A stretch of DNA of 64,000 nt from positions 48,012-112,011 of the forward strand of contig JAJDAD010000039.1 in assembly GCA_029262055.1 (NCBI GenBank), in the 5' to 3' direction. This document shows, piece after piece, positions 1-7,648 of the stretch (positions are counted from its first letter, which is position 1; every line of letters starts with the position of its first letter). This DNA comes from Candidatus Zhuqueibacterota bacterium. GTDB taxonomy: Bacteria; Zhuqueibacterota; Zhuqueibacteria; Oceanimicrobiales; Oceanimicrobiaceae. The notes beneath the pieces are model-generated. The model was given only the letters and a program-made list of their open reading frames with translations, was not told the origin of the DNA and searched no databases. The position numbers were made by a program, and so were the translations under genes.

Positions 1-1154
1 TGCGGGAGGACATCGTGGGACTGGACTCGTCCATCCTAATGCACCCGCGCATTTGGGAGGCATCGGGCCACGTAGCGGGATTTGTCGACCCATTGGTTGA
101 TTGTAAAACCTGCAAAGGCCGCTTCCGGGCAGACCAGCTTGAGTCGATGCCATGCCCGCGCAAGCCCAGCAAGATGGTCACCGAATGTGGCGGCGAACTG
201 ACGGAAGTCCGGGAGTTCAACCTGATGTTCAGAACGCACATGGGGCCGGTGGCAGAAGACGCAGCAGTAGTCTATCTGCGCCCTGAAACTGCCCAGGGTA
301 TTTATGTCAACTACAACAACGTGCTGCAGTCATCGCGGCAGAAGGTGCCGTTTGGCATCGCACAGATCGGCAAAGCTTTTCGTAACGAGATTACGCCGCG
401 CAACTTCATCTTTCGCACCCGGGAGTTCGAGCAAATGGAAATGCAGTTCTTCGTCAAGCCCGGGACGGACACGGAGTGGTTCGAGTACTGGAAAGAGCAG
501 AGGATTCAGTGGTATGATAAGATGGGGATTCGCAAAGCCAATCTGCGCTTTCACCAGCACGGTGACGGGGAGCTGGCACACTATGCTGCCGCTGCTTTTG
601 ATGTGGAGTACAACTTTCCGTTCGGCTGGAAGGAGTTGGAGGGAATTCACAATCGTACGGACTTTGATCTGCAACGGCACCAGGAGTATTCAGGTAAAGA
701 TCTGCAGTATTTTGAGGAAGCGACCCGCGAGAGATTCATCCCGTTCATCATCGAAACATCTGCCGGCTGTGACCGCACACTGCTGACCGTTTTGGTCGAT
801 GCCTATGAAGAGGAAGAGCTGGAGAAGGACACCAGAACGGTTTTGCACCTGGCCCCGCAGTTAGCGCCGGTCAAGGCCGGGATTTTCCCGCTGGTCAAGC
901 GCGATGGTATGCCGGAGATGGCACACAAAATCCACGATGAGCTGAAAAAGCACATGATGGTTTATTACGATGAAGGCGGCGCAGTGGGTCGCCGCTACCG
1001 GCGCCAGGATGAAGCCGGAACGCCCTTCTGCATTACGGTGGATTCGCAGTCCCTTGAGGACCAAACGGTTACGGTGCGGGAGCGAGATTCGATGCAGCAG
1101 GAGCGTATTGCAGTCGATGGTTTATTCGAATATCTTCGCTCACGGATTGATTAG
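1..1154 (+). CDS. glyS: Glycine--tRNA ligase, single-chain class II type (5' end outside window)
   Basis: Charges tRNA-Gly with glycine in the cytoplasm. The reading frame is open to the left edge (the codons before the first GTG at 15 read R-E-D-I and join the family sequence), so only the C-terminal ~380 residues are present. Visible are the Cys-rich insertion (C-x2-C with F-R-A-D-Q-L), class II motif 2 (FRNEITPRNFIFRTREFEQM) and motif 3 (ETSAGCDRTLLTVL), followed by the anticodon-binding domain ending near DGLFEYL. This is the homodimeric GlyRS found in archaea, eukaryotes and many bacterial phyla, not the alpha2beta2 form of Escherichia coli. It converges with the DUF4097 gene, with only 32 bases between the stops and no clear terminator. 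The identification is secure. Confidence 0.97.
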   Translation, partial: REDIVGLDSSILMHPRIWEASGHVAGFVDPLVDCKTCKGRFRADQLESMPCPRKPSKMVTECGGELTEVREFNLMFRTHMGPVAEDAAVVYLRPETAQGIYVNYNNVLQSSRQKVPFGIAQIGKAFRNEITPRNFIFRTREFEQMEMQFFVKPGTDTEWFEYWKEQRIQWYDKMGIRKANLRFHQHGDGELAHYAAAAFDVEYNFPFGWKELEGIHNRTDFDLQRHQEYSGKDLQYFEEATRERFIPFIIETSAGCDRTLLTVLVDAYEEEELEKDTRTVLHLAPQLAPVKAGIFPLVKRDGMPEMAHKIHDELKKHMMVYYDEGGAVGRRYRRQDEAGTPFCITVDSQSLEDQTVTVRERDSMQQERIAVDGLFEYLRSRID

Positions 1155-1186
1155 GGCGACCCGGGAATACCGTTTTCGTCAGGCAT

Positions 1187-2017
1187 CTATTTTTTCCGAA
1201 TGTAGATGTTTCCATTCCACGTGGAGAAGTGGTAATCGGGGCCACCGCCGTTGATATTTCCTGTCATGGTGCTTTCGACGGAGAGCTTGAATCGCCCACC
1301 CTTTGCGCGGGAGTCCTCTTGCATAATCTGCGAAGAGTTTTGGCTGAAGTCTATGTCAAAATCGCTGTACACATCGCCGTTTTCCGGCTTGACCCTGAGC
1401 GTGGCCTGCGTATTCGCTGGCAAGGTCACGTCAACGTCGCCGTTAAATGAGACAAATGACATCGCTTTGTCACCCTTCACTTTTTCGAAGGTCACCACAA
1501 CTTTTCCGTTCGTAGTATTGGCCAAAACGGAACCTGAAACGTTGTGTGCTGTGACCTCCCCGTTAACATTGTGCAGATCGATTTCCCCCGTGACATTCTC
1601 TACCTTTATGTGACCACCATTTACAGTGTTGAGTTGCAACGATGTTTTGCGCGGAACTTGTATGTTCAGGTCCACGGCCCGTGTGAGAGTTGCCGCTTCA
1701 ACAGCCATGACATTATCTTTCTCCGTGACGCTGAGACCGGTCGCCTTGGTAGACAGGCGGCGCATGCCGCTTAATTCTGTAGTTGTCTCATCTTCCTCGC
1801 TGTCTGACCGGGTTTTTGCAACGATAATCACTTCTGCCCCATCAGAGCCTTCGACGACGATCGAGCCGTGAATCAGGTCGACCTGCAACAGGCCGGAGCT
1901 GCCGGGATGGCTAAAGGCAACATTGACTCGATCCTCGCCCGCGGTTTGCGCGGAAAGGGTAGAGAAGCCAAAGAGTGAAAAGATGACCGTCGTACAGATT
2001 GTTCGAAGTATGTTCAT
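1187..2017 (-). CDS. DUF4097-family exported beta-helix-like protein
   Basis: 276 residues with a signal peptide (MNILRTICTTVIFSLFGFST, cleavage near A-Q). The body is a series of short beta-strand repeats of the kind L-x-N-V-N-G-E-V and T-T-N-G-K-V-V-V, typical of DUF4097/DUF2807 putative adhesin domains, ending in W-N-G-N-I-Y-I-R. The biochemical function of the family is unknown; it is often found beside ECF sigma and anti-sigma genes. The ATG overlaps the stop of the upstream paralogue by four bases, so the two are probably translated together. It is the last gene of a sigma/anti-sigma/DUF4097/DUF4097 operon. Confidence 0.85.
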   Translation of the reverse strand: MNILRTICTTVIFSLFGFSTLSAQTAGEDRVNVAFSHPGSSGLLQVDLIHGSIVVEGSDGAEVIIVAKTRSDSEEDETTTELSGMRRLSTKATGLSVTEKDNVMAVEAATLTRAVDLNIQVPRKTSLQLNTVNGGHIKVENVTGEIDLHNVNGEVTAHNVSGSVLANTTNGKVVVTFEKVKGDKAMSFVSFNGDVDVTLPANTQATLRVKPENGDVYSDFDIDFSQNSSQIMQEDSRAKGGRFKLSVESTMTGNINGGGPDYHFSTWNGNIYIRKK

Positions 2018-2883
2018 TTTATTTCACCTGCTTTTGTTACGTGGATATCACCATTGAAAGCATCAAAATGAAACTCAGGCCCGCCCTTGCCTACTCGTGC
2101 GCCGAAAAAATCGTCTGCTTTGTAGACAAACCTGCCGTCTTTGTGCTGTTTTGTGGCTGCACGTGACTGAAGATGGGTTACGGGGAAATCCGTGTACACA
2201 TCGCCGTTGAAAGTTTTAAAACGAAAGTCAGCCGCCAAATCATCTTTGAAGCTGACTTCGACTTCTCCATTGAGTGAACCAAATGAGCAACTGGCGGTCG
2301 GGTTGCGGGCGAATTCTACCCGGACGTCCCCGTTCAAAGCATAGACTTCACCTGAACCTGCTACGCCCTTGAGCATAATTCCGCCATTGATATTCTTGAG
2401 TTTGAAATCCCCGTGCACATTGTGTATGACTATCTCGCCGTCGTTGATCGTCTTGAGGTTCAGAGATGTTTGAACCGGCACTTGAATCTTGAAATCAAAT
2501 TTGGCCTCGTATCCGTAGTCGTCCCAACCCCGATGATTGGTCGACCCATCACGGCATCGATAGGGGGCATCAACAAAGAGAACGACAGCGTTTCCATGCT
2601 CCGAAATATCAAGCTTTGTCTCTTCCCGGGCAGTTTCGAACAGGTTTTCGGAATTGGCGCGAATTTTTTGCTTACACGTCATTTGTACTGTGTCACCGTC
2701 ATATCCCGTAATTTCAATTGAGCCGTGAATGTTGTCTACCGTCAATCTGGCATTTGATAGATCTGAAAACCGGAAAGTCCGTTGGATAGTTTCGGTTTTC
2801 TCTATTGGCGAAGAAAGTGGAGAAATCCCCGTAAAGAGCAACAGAATCCCGGGTGCAGCCAAAAGAAAACTAGTCTGTTTCAT
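2014..2883 (-). CDS. DUF4097-family exported protein, paralogue of the downstream gene
   Basis: 289 residues with an N-terminal hydrophobic signal (FLLAAPGILLLFTGISPL). It carries the same repeat pattern as its neighbour: V-D-N-I-H-G-S-I-E-I, T-I-N-D-G-E-I-V-I, N-I-N-G-G-I-M-L and a terminal F-N-G-D-I-H-V-T. The two proteins are clearly related, which suggests a tandem duplication followed by divergence. It lies 47 bases downstream of the anti-sigma gene, and a purine-rich stretch (GGAAGG) precedes the ATG. A periplasmic or outer-membrane location is likely from the signal. Function is not known. Confidence 0.85.
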   Translation of the reverse strand: MKQTSFLLAAPGILLLFTGISPLSSPIEKTETIQRTFRFSDLSNARLTVDNIHGSIEITGYDGDTVQMTCKQKIRANSENLFETAREETKLDISEHGNAVVLFVDAPYRCRDGSTNHRGWDDYGYEAKFDFKIQVPVQTSLNLKTINDGEIVIHNVHGDFKLKNINGGIMLKGVAGSGEVYALNGDVRVEFARNPTASCSFGSLNGEVEVSFKDDLAADFRFKTFNGDVYTDFPVTHLQSRAATKQHKDGRFVYKADDFFGARVGKGGPEFHFDAFNGDIHVTKAGEIK

Positions 2884-2930
2884 CGTAACCTTCCTTTATG
2901 GTTAAATACAGTAAGGCCCTGTTTTCTTAT

Positions 2931-3743
2931 CTATTCCAAACGTTCGATGGCCGCGCCGGCCCGTTCTTTCACCAATGCCTCTACATCCTGGTTGCTGACC
3001 AGATCCCTGAGCGCTGCAAGGGAGCGCTGGTCCTGCTTTTTTTCCAGGATCCCGATAAGTGCGATCTGCAGCATCGGTGAAGTCTGTCTTTGCAAAGACT
3101 CTATCAACCGCCAACTCGACTTCTCCTGATCGTAGACCAGGGACAAAGCGTCTGCTGCCGCCAGCCGGACATTCAGATTGGGGTCATGGTCCAGTATATC
3201 TAGCAACATACGCAGAGTCTCCTCAGTCGGTCCTGTCGATTTGTAGCCGTAGGAGACGCCCCGCAGGCGGTCGCTTGGTGAACGGCTTTGCAGAAGAGAT
3301 GCAGTAACCAGTTGTTGCAGTCCGTTGACTTCACTGCGCAGGGCGGTAATGCTATCCGTCCTCGAGTCGGGAATTCCCCAGCGTCCAAGCACAAAACCGA
3401 TCAGTACGAGAATTGCGCCGAATGAAAACTGTCCCACAGGCATGCGCGGCAACGCGTTCTTTAGCCACTCAACGACGGCGTGCTGACTTCTGCTATGGGC
3501 TTGAGACTGACCCGCCTTGTATGACTCAAGCATTGTGTGGAACTGGCTTGACAGTGCCTGGCTCGGCTCAGCCTGAGGGAGCGCCGCAAACAACAGCCAT
3601 GATTCTTTTAGCTGTGCGAGGTTTTCTTCACCCGCGACTTTGCAGAATTCAGTTTCAAAAGCCTCTGCTTCTTCTTCCGCCATTTCATCGTTGAGATAGG
3701 CAGGTAAACGGTCCATCAGCCGGTCAAACTTTTTGCTGCTCAT
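2931..3743 (-). CDS. Probable membrane anti-sigma factor with C-terminal HEAT repeats
   Basis: 270 residues. An acidic N-terminal helical region (L-P-A-Y-L-N-D-E-M-A-E-E-E-A) resembles anti-sigma domains but lacks the H-x3-C-x2-C zinc motif. A single transmembrane segment (FGAILVLIGFVLG) follows at about residues 105-118. The C-terminal half carries HEAT-like helices (ALRDLVSNQDVEALVKERA and L-D-H-D-P-N-L-N-V-R-L-A-A-A-D-A-L) that should face the periplasm. The ATG overlaps the stop of the ECF sigma gene (ATGA), the standard arrangement for a cognate pair. The anti-sigma role is inferred from topology and position; the HEAT domain may be the signal sensor. Confidence 0.75.
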   Translation of the reverse strand: MSSKKFDRLMDRLPAYLNDEMAEEEAEAFETEFCKVAGEENLAQLKESWLLFAALPQAEPSQALSSQFHTMLESYKAGQSQAHSRSQHAVVEWLKNALPRMPVGQFSFGAILVLIGFVLGRWGIPDSRTDSITALRSEVNGLQQLVTASLLQSRSPSDRLRGVSYGYKSTGPTEETLRMLLDILDHDPNLNVRLAAADALSLVYDQEKSSWRLIESLQRQTSPMLQIALIGILEKKQDQRSLAALRDLVSNQDVEALVKERAGAAIERLE

Positions 3744-4285
3744 GTTGACTCTCCTGAAAGTTCAAAAAAAGCCACTCTAAGCCTGCCCATGGCCCGATGC
3801 ACGCGTGCCTTAATTGTGCCCTCCCGGCATCGCATGATCTTGGCGAGATCCTTGTACTTCATATTTTGAAAGCGAGTGAGCAAAAGAACCTCGCGATCTT
3901 CTTCATCGAGCCTTAGCAGAGATGCATGAATAAGTTCTGATGCCTGATGTTTTTCGTAGTTTTCTTCAACTGGATCGCTCGCCTCAAGTGCCTCAATCTG
4001 CACGTCTGTCGCTACGGGCTCGCGTTGCCTCTTGCGATGGTAGTCGAATCTGGCGTTGCGCGCGATGCAAAACATCCAGGTCGTAAAACGACTTTTCCCT
4101 TGGTAGGTAGACCGGTATCTCAGCATCCGCAGGAAGACTTCCTGGACTAGATCCTCGCTGGCCGGCACGGTGCCGGTTAGCGCCAGGAAGAAGTTGTACA
4201 GGGTTTTGTGGTGGCGTTGGAACAAAATGCCGAGCTTATCCAGGTCGCCATCACGTACCCGGAACATCAGTTCTCTGTCAGTCAA
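3740..4285 (-). CDS. ECF-type RNA polymerase sigma factor
   Basis: 181 residues. Region 2 is seen in DLVQEVFLRMLRYRS and the following F-T-T-W-M-F-C-I-A-R-N. Region 4 is seen in E-V-L-L-L-T-R-F-Q-N-M-K-Y-K-D-L-A and the helix-turn-helix C-R-E-G-T-I-K-A-R-V-H-R-A. The start is a TTG with GGAAG ten bases upstream; it keeps the conserved T-D-R-E-L-M-F-R-V-R-D-G-D entry helix, whereas the next ATG (4267) would remove part of it. It should direct transcription of its own four-gene operon and of envelope genes elsewhere. Its target promoter cannot be read from one site. Confidence 0.93.
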   Translation of the reverse strand: MTDRELMFRVRDGDLDKLGILFQRHHKTLYNFFLALTGTVPASEDLVQEVFLRMLRYRSTYQGKSRFTTWMFCIARNARFDYHRKRQREPVATDVQIEALEASDPVEENYEKHQASELIHASLLRLDEEDREVLLLTRFQNMKYKDLAKIMRCREGTIKARVHRAMGRLRVAFFELSGEST

Positions 4286-4441
4286 TTGCCAATCGCTTCC
4301 AGCGTTGTTCAGGTTTCATAACTATACACTTATGCCAGACCAAAAGGTTAGCTGCAAGTTAGAAAAAATGTCGTATTGAACAGCTTAAAAAGGATGGATG
4401 GGGGATTGCCTTACAGCTAAGAGTCGTGTAAATGCTGAGGT

Positions 4442-5326
4442 CTACTCGGCCCTGGCAGAACTGGAGGAACGAGGGTGGTGTAAAGGGGTGGTGCGAGTGC
4501 GCAATGTGGGTAATTCGTCGGTTATCTGCTGCAGGTCTGCAATAAAGTCTTTCAGGTTTTGATAGCGTTCCTCTGGGTTGCGGGCGATGGATTTTTCAAG
4601 AAGTCGTTCGATGAGTGCCGAGTTGCGCGGAAAAATACGCTTGACTTGGGGAATCAAGTTGAACAAGCGGCTGTGTTGAAAAGAAATCTTCATTTCGCCA
4701 TTGGACATCAATTCATCTGACAGCATGTTTAGGAAAATAACCCCAAGCGAGTAAATGTCCGCCCGGCCGTCGATCGAGTTGGTTTGAAAGAAAACTTCAG
4801 GAGACATGTAGTTTGATAAATGACTAGCCTCAGCGGTGCCGTTCTTTAGCAGGTCTGCCACAATCCAGGTGTAGCCGAGGTCATCTATTTTGATGGCGCC
4901 TTGTGCGTGATAAACACTGGACGGATTTAGCAGGCCATGAACGACCCCTTGCAAGTGTATCTCACGAAGCGTCTGGGCGATCGCCAAGACAAGACCTGCG
5001 GCCCTACCGAGAGACAGCGGGGATTCTTCCTGGAGCAGAAGGCTAAGTGGTTTTACGCCCGTTGGCTCGGAAACGATGAAGTAGTGACCGCCACTGCTAC
5101 CAAAGCTGTGGACTTTGCAAATCCGATCATTGTCGAGGAGTTTTGCAAGGCGCGCACCATTCAGAAAATTGAAGACATTGGTTTCATCCGAAGCGAGTCT
5201 GGGGTCCAGTACTTTGACAAAAACATCTTTGCCGTCAAGGTCGTTTTCGGCTTTGTAAAGATCAAAGCAAAGTTTGTGGCAAACGCTCAGTCTGATGTTA
5301 TAGTTTTGTATGTGCGGTAGCGTCAT
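4442..5326 (-). CDS. Predicted Ser/Thr pseudokinase
   Basis: 294 residues with a protein-kinase fold. Present are the VAIK-type lysine (V-K-V-L, K38), a DFG-like D149-L-G, an APE-like S-P-E (175-177), the helix-F aspartate (D190 in D-I-Y-S-L-G-V) and an R-N-P-E-E-R-Y near the end. The catalytic loop, however, reads V-V-H-G-L-L-N-P-S-S-V, so the HRD aspartate is Leu132, the following lysine is Asn134 and the metal-binding asparagine is Ser137. The glycine-rich loop has no glycines. Phosphotransfer is therefore unlikely, and a binding or scaffold role is inferred. It is a single gene, with the ECF operon downstream on the same strand and a structured interval upstream. Confidence 0.85.
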   Translation of the reverse strand: MTLPHIQNYNIRLSVCHKLCFDLYKAENDLDGKDVFVKVLDPRLASDETNVFNFLNGARLAKLLDNDRICKVHSFGSSGGHYFIVSEPTGVKPLSLLLQEESPLSLGRAAGLVLAIAQTLREIHLQGVVHGLLNPSSVYHAQGAIKIDDLGYTWIVADLLKNGTAEASHLSNYMSPEVFFQTNSIDGRADIYSLGVIFLNMLSDELMSNGEMKISFQHSRLFNLIPQVKRIFPRNSALIERLLEKSIARNPEERYQNLKDFIADLQQITDELPTLRTRTTPLHHPRSSSSARAE

Positions 5327-5440
5327 GCTCGTTTCTTAGGCTAGGGATGTTACAGTACCATACTATTTATCGCTTGGTTTGCAGGAAGACTTTAAGCGTA
5401 TTTTGCACTATCGGCAAAAAGCCTTCCAGAAGACAGCCCA

Positions 5441-5480
5441 CAAAAAAAATGGAACCGCCGGAGGGTTCCTGACGGTTCCA
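5441..5480 (-). terminator. Intrinsic terminator, minus strand
   Basis: Perfect 8-base inverted repeat TGGAACCG (5450-5457) and CGGTTCCA (5473-5480) around a 15-base loop. On the minus strand it is followed at once by eight T residues (the A-run at 5442-5449). It would end a minus-strand transcript from the structured interval 115 bases before the pseudokinase start, so it could be an attenuator for that gene or the end of a small RNA. Confidence 0.65.
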
Positions 5481-5520
5481 AGCTTCGAAGGACCAGTGTA
5501 CTTGAGTTATCGACGAATCT

Positions 5521-5690
5521 GTATCGGGCTTGCCCTTTTTTGTGCGAAAGTCCTGATGTGTGGTTGCTAACCGTGAATATGCCGAATGGTCCCAGGCTGT
5601 CCCGGCCCAGGATAAGGGCAAGTCTTTGGGACGAAGAGTGGCAGATAGTCCCGGCCAGGCTGAGGTGCCGATAGGGGTGCTCTTCTTTTT
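5521..5690 (+). ncRNA. Candidate structured RNA (small RNA or riboswitch-like)
   Basis: Seen directly: helix A, CTTGCCCTT (5529-5537) with AAGGGCAAG (5614-5622); helix B nested in it, TCCTG (5551-5555) with CAGGA (5608-5612); a small hairpin GGTT-GCT-AACC near 5562-5572; and GTCCCA (5589-5594) with TGGGAC (5627-5632), which crosses helix A and would form a pseudoknot. A terminator hairpin closes the unit. Segments in order (AGGGCAA, GGGACG, CCGGCC, TGCCGA) recall parts of the c-di-GMP-I (GEMM) consensus, but the ACGCAAAGCC core is not intact, so this is not called as that class. The boundaries are approximate and expression is unproven. Confidence 0.45.
5633..5690 (+). terminator. Intrinsic terminator, plus strand
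   Basis: Base helix GAAGAG (5633-5638) with CTCTTC (5680-5685), inner helix GGCA (5640-5643) with TGCC (5666-5669), and apical AGTC (5647-5650) with GGCT (5658-5661, one wobble), then TTTTT at 5686-5690. It would end the candidate RNA just before the promoter of the downstream gene. Confidence 0.5.
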
Positions 5691-5692
5691 AT

Positions 5693-5721
5693 TTGACTCT
5701 GTTGGCTCGTAACCCTATATT
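5693..5721 (+). promoter_or_regulatory. Sigma70-like promoter of the T9SS cargo gene
   Basis: TTGACT (5693-5698), a 17-base spacer and TATATT (5716-5721). The predicted start near 5728 gives a leader of about 95 bases before the ATG at 5823. Because this promoter lies after the plus-strand terminator, the upstream structured RNA need not be part of the mRNA. Confidence 0.55.
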
Positions 5722-5811
5722 TTGAGTTAATCCAGGTCTGATCCCACTAGCTGTGGACCACCTGTCCTGGGTGGCGCCGGCACACAACCCGAATCATTTT
5801 CATTCAAACCT

Positions 5812-5820
5812 AAGGAGGAG
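5812..5820 (+). promoter_or_regulatory. Strong ribosome binding site
   Basis: AAGGAGGAG directly before the ATG at 5823, fixing that start. Confidence 0.8.
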
Positions 5821-5822
5821 AG

Positions 5823-7511
5823 ATGAAAAAGCTGATTTGTGCGTCCGTTTTCATGCTTTTGGTCGTATGCTTGCTCATTGTACCGGTACAAGTGTATGCG
5901 AACGTTTATGCTGCTCAGCTCAAAGCGAGCAATCCGGACGGCTCCGACTTTGACGGCAATTTTTCGGATGGCACCGGCGCGTTGCTGTCATTCATTCTGA
6001 ACGATGCGGCAACCGCGGTCAGTGTTTCCGTCAGGGATTTGGAAACGGGCACAGAAGTCGCGAGCATTACGGCCGGCGCTTTGAGCCGCGGGAGTAATTC
6101 CGTCGAATGGGACGGCACGGGCAGTGCAGCGGGCAGGAGTTATTTTTTTGAGGTGACCGCTGAGCAAGCAAACGCCTCTATCACGGAGTGGACCGTCTTT
6201 TTTGACTCGGGCGACATCGAAATTTTTACGCGCGGGGTCGATGTCGTGCGTGACCAGAGTAGTTCATTGTTCGGGTTGATCTATGCTCCGAATACTGGAG
6301 GTGCGCTGGAAAAAGGGATTACAATTTACAATCCCGATGGTTCCTTTCATGATCCGTTTCTAGTAGCAGCCGATATTTCTGCCGGCGGGTCCATTGACTG
6401 GGGTGGGGGAGCAGATCCCATGTTTGGAGGCGTGCTCGATGATGAAGAACGTTTTTATGTTTCTGCCATCGAAGCGGGTGAGGTCAGGCGTTTGAACACG
6501 GATAATTCGTTAACCACGGTAATCAGCGGACTGGTCAATCCGAAAGGACTGTACATGGTGGGAACCGGTGCAGATCGGGTTCTTTATGTCTGCGACGATA
6601 CAACGGTGGTACGGGCAGCCATTGGTAACGATGAGGTGTTCTCCGGAACGGTCGAGTTGATCGGCACTTTCAGCGATGGTTTTCCGAGGAACATAGCACT
6701 TGATGACGAAGGTTCGATGTACGTATCATTTCGAGAAAATAACCAGCTCAACAGCGAGCCCGTCAGTTTGAACAAATACGAGATTTCAGGCGCTCTTCCT
6801 GTCACCGACAATGATGCCTTTTGGTTCATCAATCCAGCACAATCATTTAGGGTTGCCGACCTTTGGGTTGACCACGGCGATCCTGGAGATTTACTTGATG
6901 ATATCTTGTACTATTCCACGCGGGCCGGTGAGGGCACCTTTGACGATGGTGTTTGGAGGGTAGACGATCTCAGTTCTTTTTTTCCAACCGTGACAAATCT
7001 TATCGATGAACGGGATCTATATGGGAATGACGACGGCGCAAACATCCAAGATCGCGCGGCAATAGCCCAGGATGCCGCCGGTAATATCATATTGATGGAG
7101 AATGCAAACGAGCACGTATTCTTCCTCTCGCCACCCGGCGAAGGAGCCACCAACAGCTTTACGACCAGCAGCCCGGACACCATGACGGTTGGTCCACCGG
7201 TGAGCGTTGGGGATAGGTCCGGCCTGGTACCTGATGGCTTTCGTTTAGGGGCGAATTACCCGAATCCGTTCAACCCGAGCACGACGGTCATCTACACTCT
7301 GGATGAATCCCGGCAGACGACGCTAACCGTTTTTAACGTTATTGGTGAAGAAATAAGGGGACTTGTGGACGGCGTACAGGTGGCCGGTGAGCATTCAGTT
7401 GTTTGGGATGGAAAAGACAACTTTGGTAATGTGGTCTCTTCCGGTGTTTATCTCCTGGTGCTGAAGTCGGGAGAATTCTCGCAATCGCGCCGCATGACCT
7501 TACTGAAATAG
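5823..7511 (+). CDS. Secreted beta-propeller protein with T9SS sorting domain
   Basis: 562 residues. The signal peptide covers about residues 1-27 (ASVFMLLVVCLLIVPVQVYA). An N-terminal FlgD-like Ig domain (S-N-S-V-E-W-D-G-T-G-S-A-A-G-R) is followed by an NHL/SMP-30-like propeller region (G-L-V-N-P-K-G-L-Y-M-V and N-I-A-L-D-D-E-G-S-M-Y-V). The C-terminal T9SS domain starts at L-G-A-N-Y-P-N-P-F-N-P-S and ends S-R-R-M-T-L-L-K. It should cross the outer membrane by type IX secretion and be anchored or released. The ligand of the propeller is unknown. It is a single gene with its own promoter and a strong hairpin after the stop. Confidence 0.88.
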   Translation: MKKLICASVFMLLVVCLLIVPVQVYANVYAAQLKASNPDGSDFDGNFSDGTGALLSFILNDAATAVSVSVRDLETGTEVASITAGALSRGSNSVEWDGTGSAAGRSYFFEVTAEQANASITEWTVFFDSGDIEIFTRGVDVVRDQSSSLFGLIYAPNTGGALEKGITIYNPDGSFHDPFLVAADISAGGSIDWGGGADPMFGGVLDDEERFYVSAIEAGEVRRLNTDNSLTTVISGLVNPKGLYMVGTGADRVLYVCDDTTVVRAAIGNDEVFSGTVELIGTFSDGFPRNIALDDEGSMYVSFRENNQLNSEPVSLNKYEISGALPVTDNDAFWFINPAQSFRVADLWVDHGDPGDLLDDILYYSTRAGEGTFDDGVWRVDDLSSFFPTVTNLIDERDLYGNDDGANIQDRAAIAQDAAGNIILMENANEHVFFLSPPGEGATNSFTTSSPDTMTVGPPVSVGDRSGLVPDGFRLGANYPNPFNPSTTVIYTLDESRQTTLTVFNVIGEEIRGLVDGVQVAGEHSVVWDGKDNFGNVVSSGVYLLVLKSGEFSQSRRMTLLK

Positions 7512-7521
7512 AGACAAATGC

Positions 7522-7558
7522 GGGGGCTGCGTCAGCACAGGCATTTGACGCAGTCCCC
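7522..7558. terminator. Strong hairpin between convergent genes
   Basis: A 13-base stem, GGGGGCTGCGTCA (7522-7534) with TGACGCAGTCCCC (7546-7558), with one G-T wobble and an 11-base loop. It lies 11 bases after the stop at 7511 and before the end of the convergent gene at 7649. There is no clean T-run, so it may act as a transcript-end stabiliser or a bidirectional terminator. Confidence 0.6.
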
Positions 7559-7648
7559 ATATTACATTAGGCAAAGATTTCATTTGAGTTTAGGCCTGGC
7601 TACGAGGAAATGTCAAAAGTGTAAAGCGCAGACATTGTTGTCGCCGGG

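Larger units (their letters stand above)
5327..5822. other. 496-base gene-free interval, structured
   Basis: No convincing coding sequence on either strand. It contains a minus-strand hairpin followed by T8 (5441-5480), a nested set of helices from about 5521 to 5632, a plus-strand hairpin followed by T5 (5633-5690), a TTGACT-N17-TATATT promoter (5693-5721) and a strong Shine-Dalgarno before the gene at 5823. The separate pieces are listed below. Confidence 0.8.

Noticed and set aside
304..786. 160-codon frame inside glyS in another phase
   Set aside because: Ser/Arg-rich shadow of the glyS frame, which has all GlyRS motifs.
5367..5621. 84-codon minus-strand frame in the structured interval
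   Set aside because: It runs through the hairpin and T8 terminator and the candidate RNA helices; no ribosome site and no protein-like pattern.
5521..5690. Identification of the structured interval as RNase P RNA, tmRNA, 6S or SRP RNA
   Set aside because: The GCGAAAGTCC piece looked like the RNase P GAGGAAAGTCC segment, but the other conserved parts, sizes and end pairings of these RNAs are missing.
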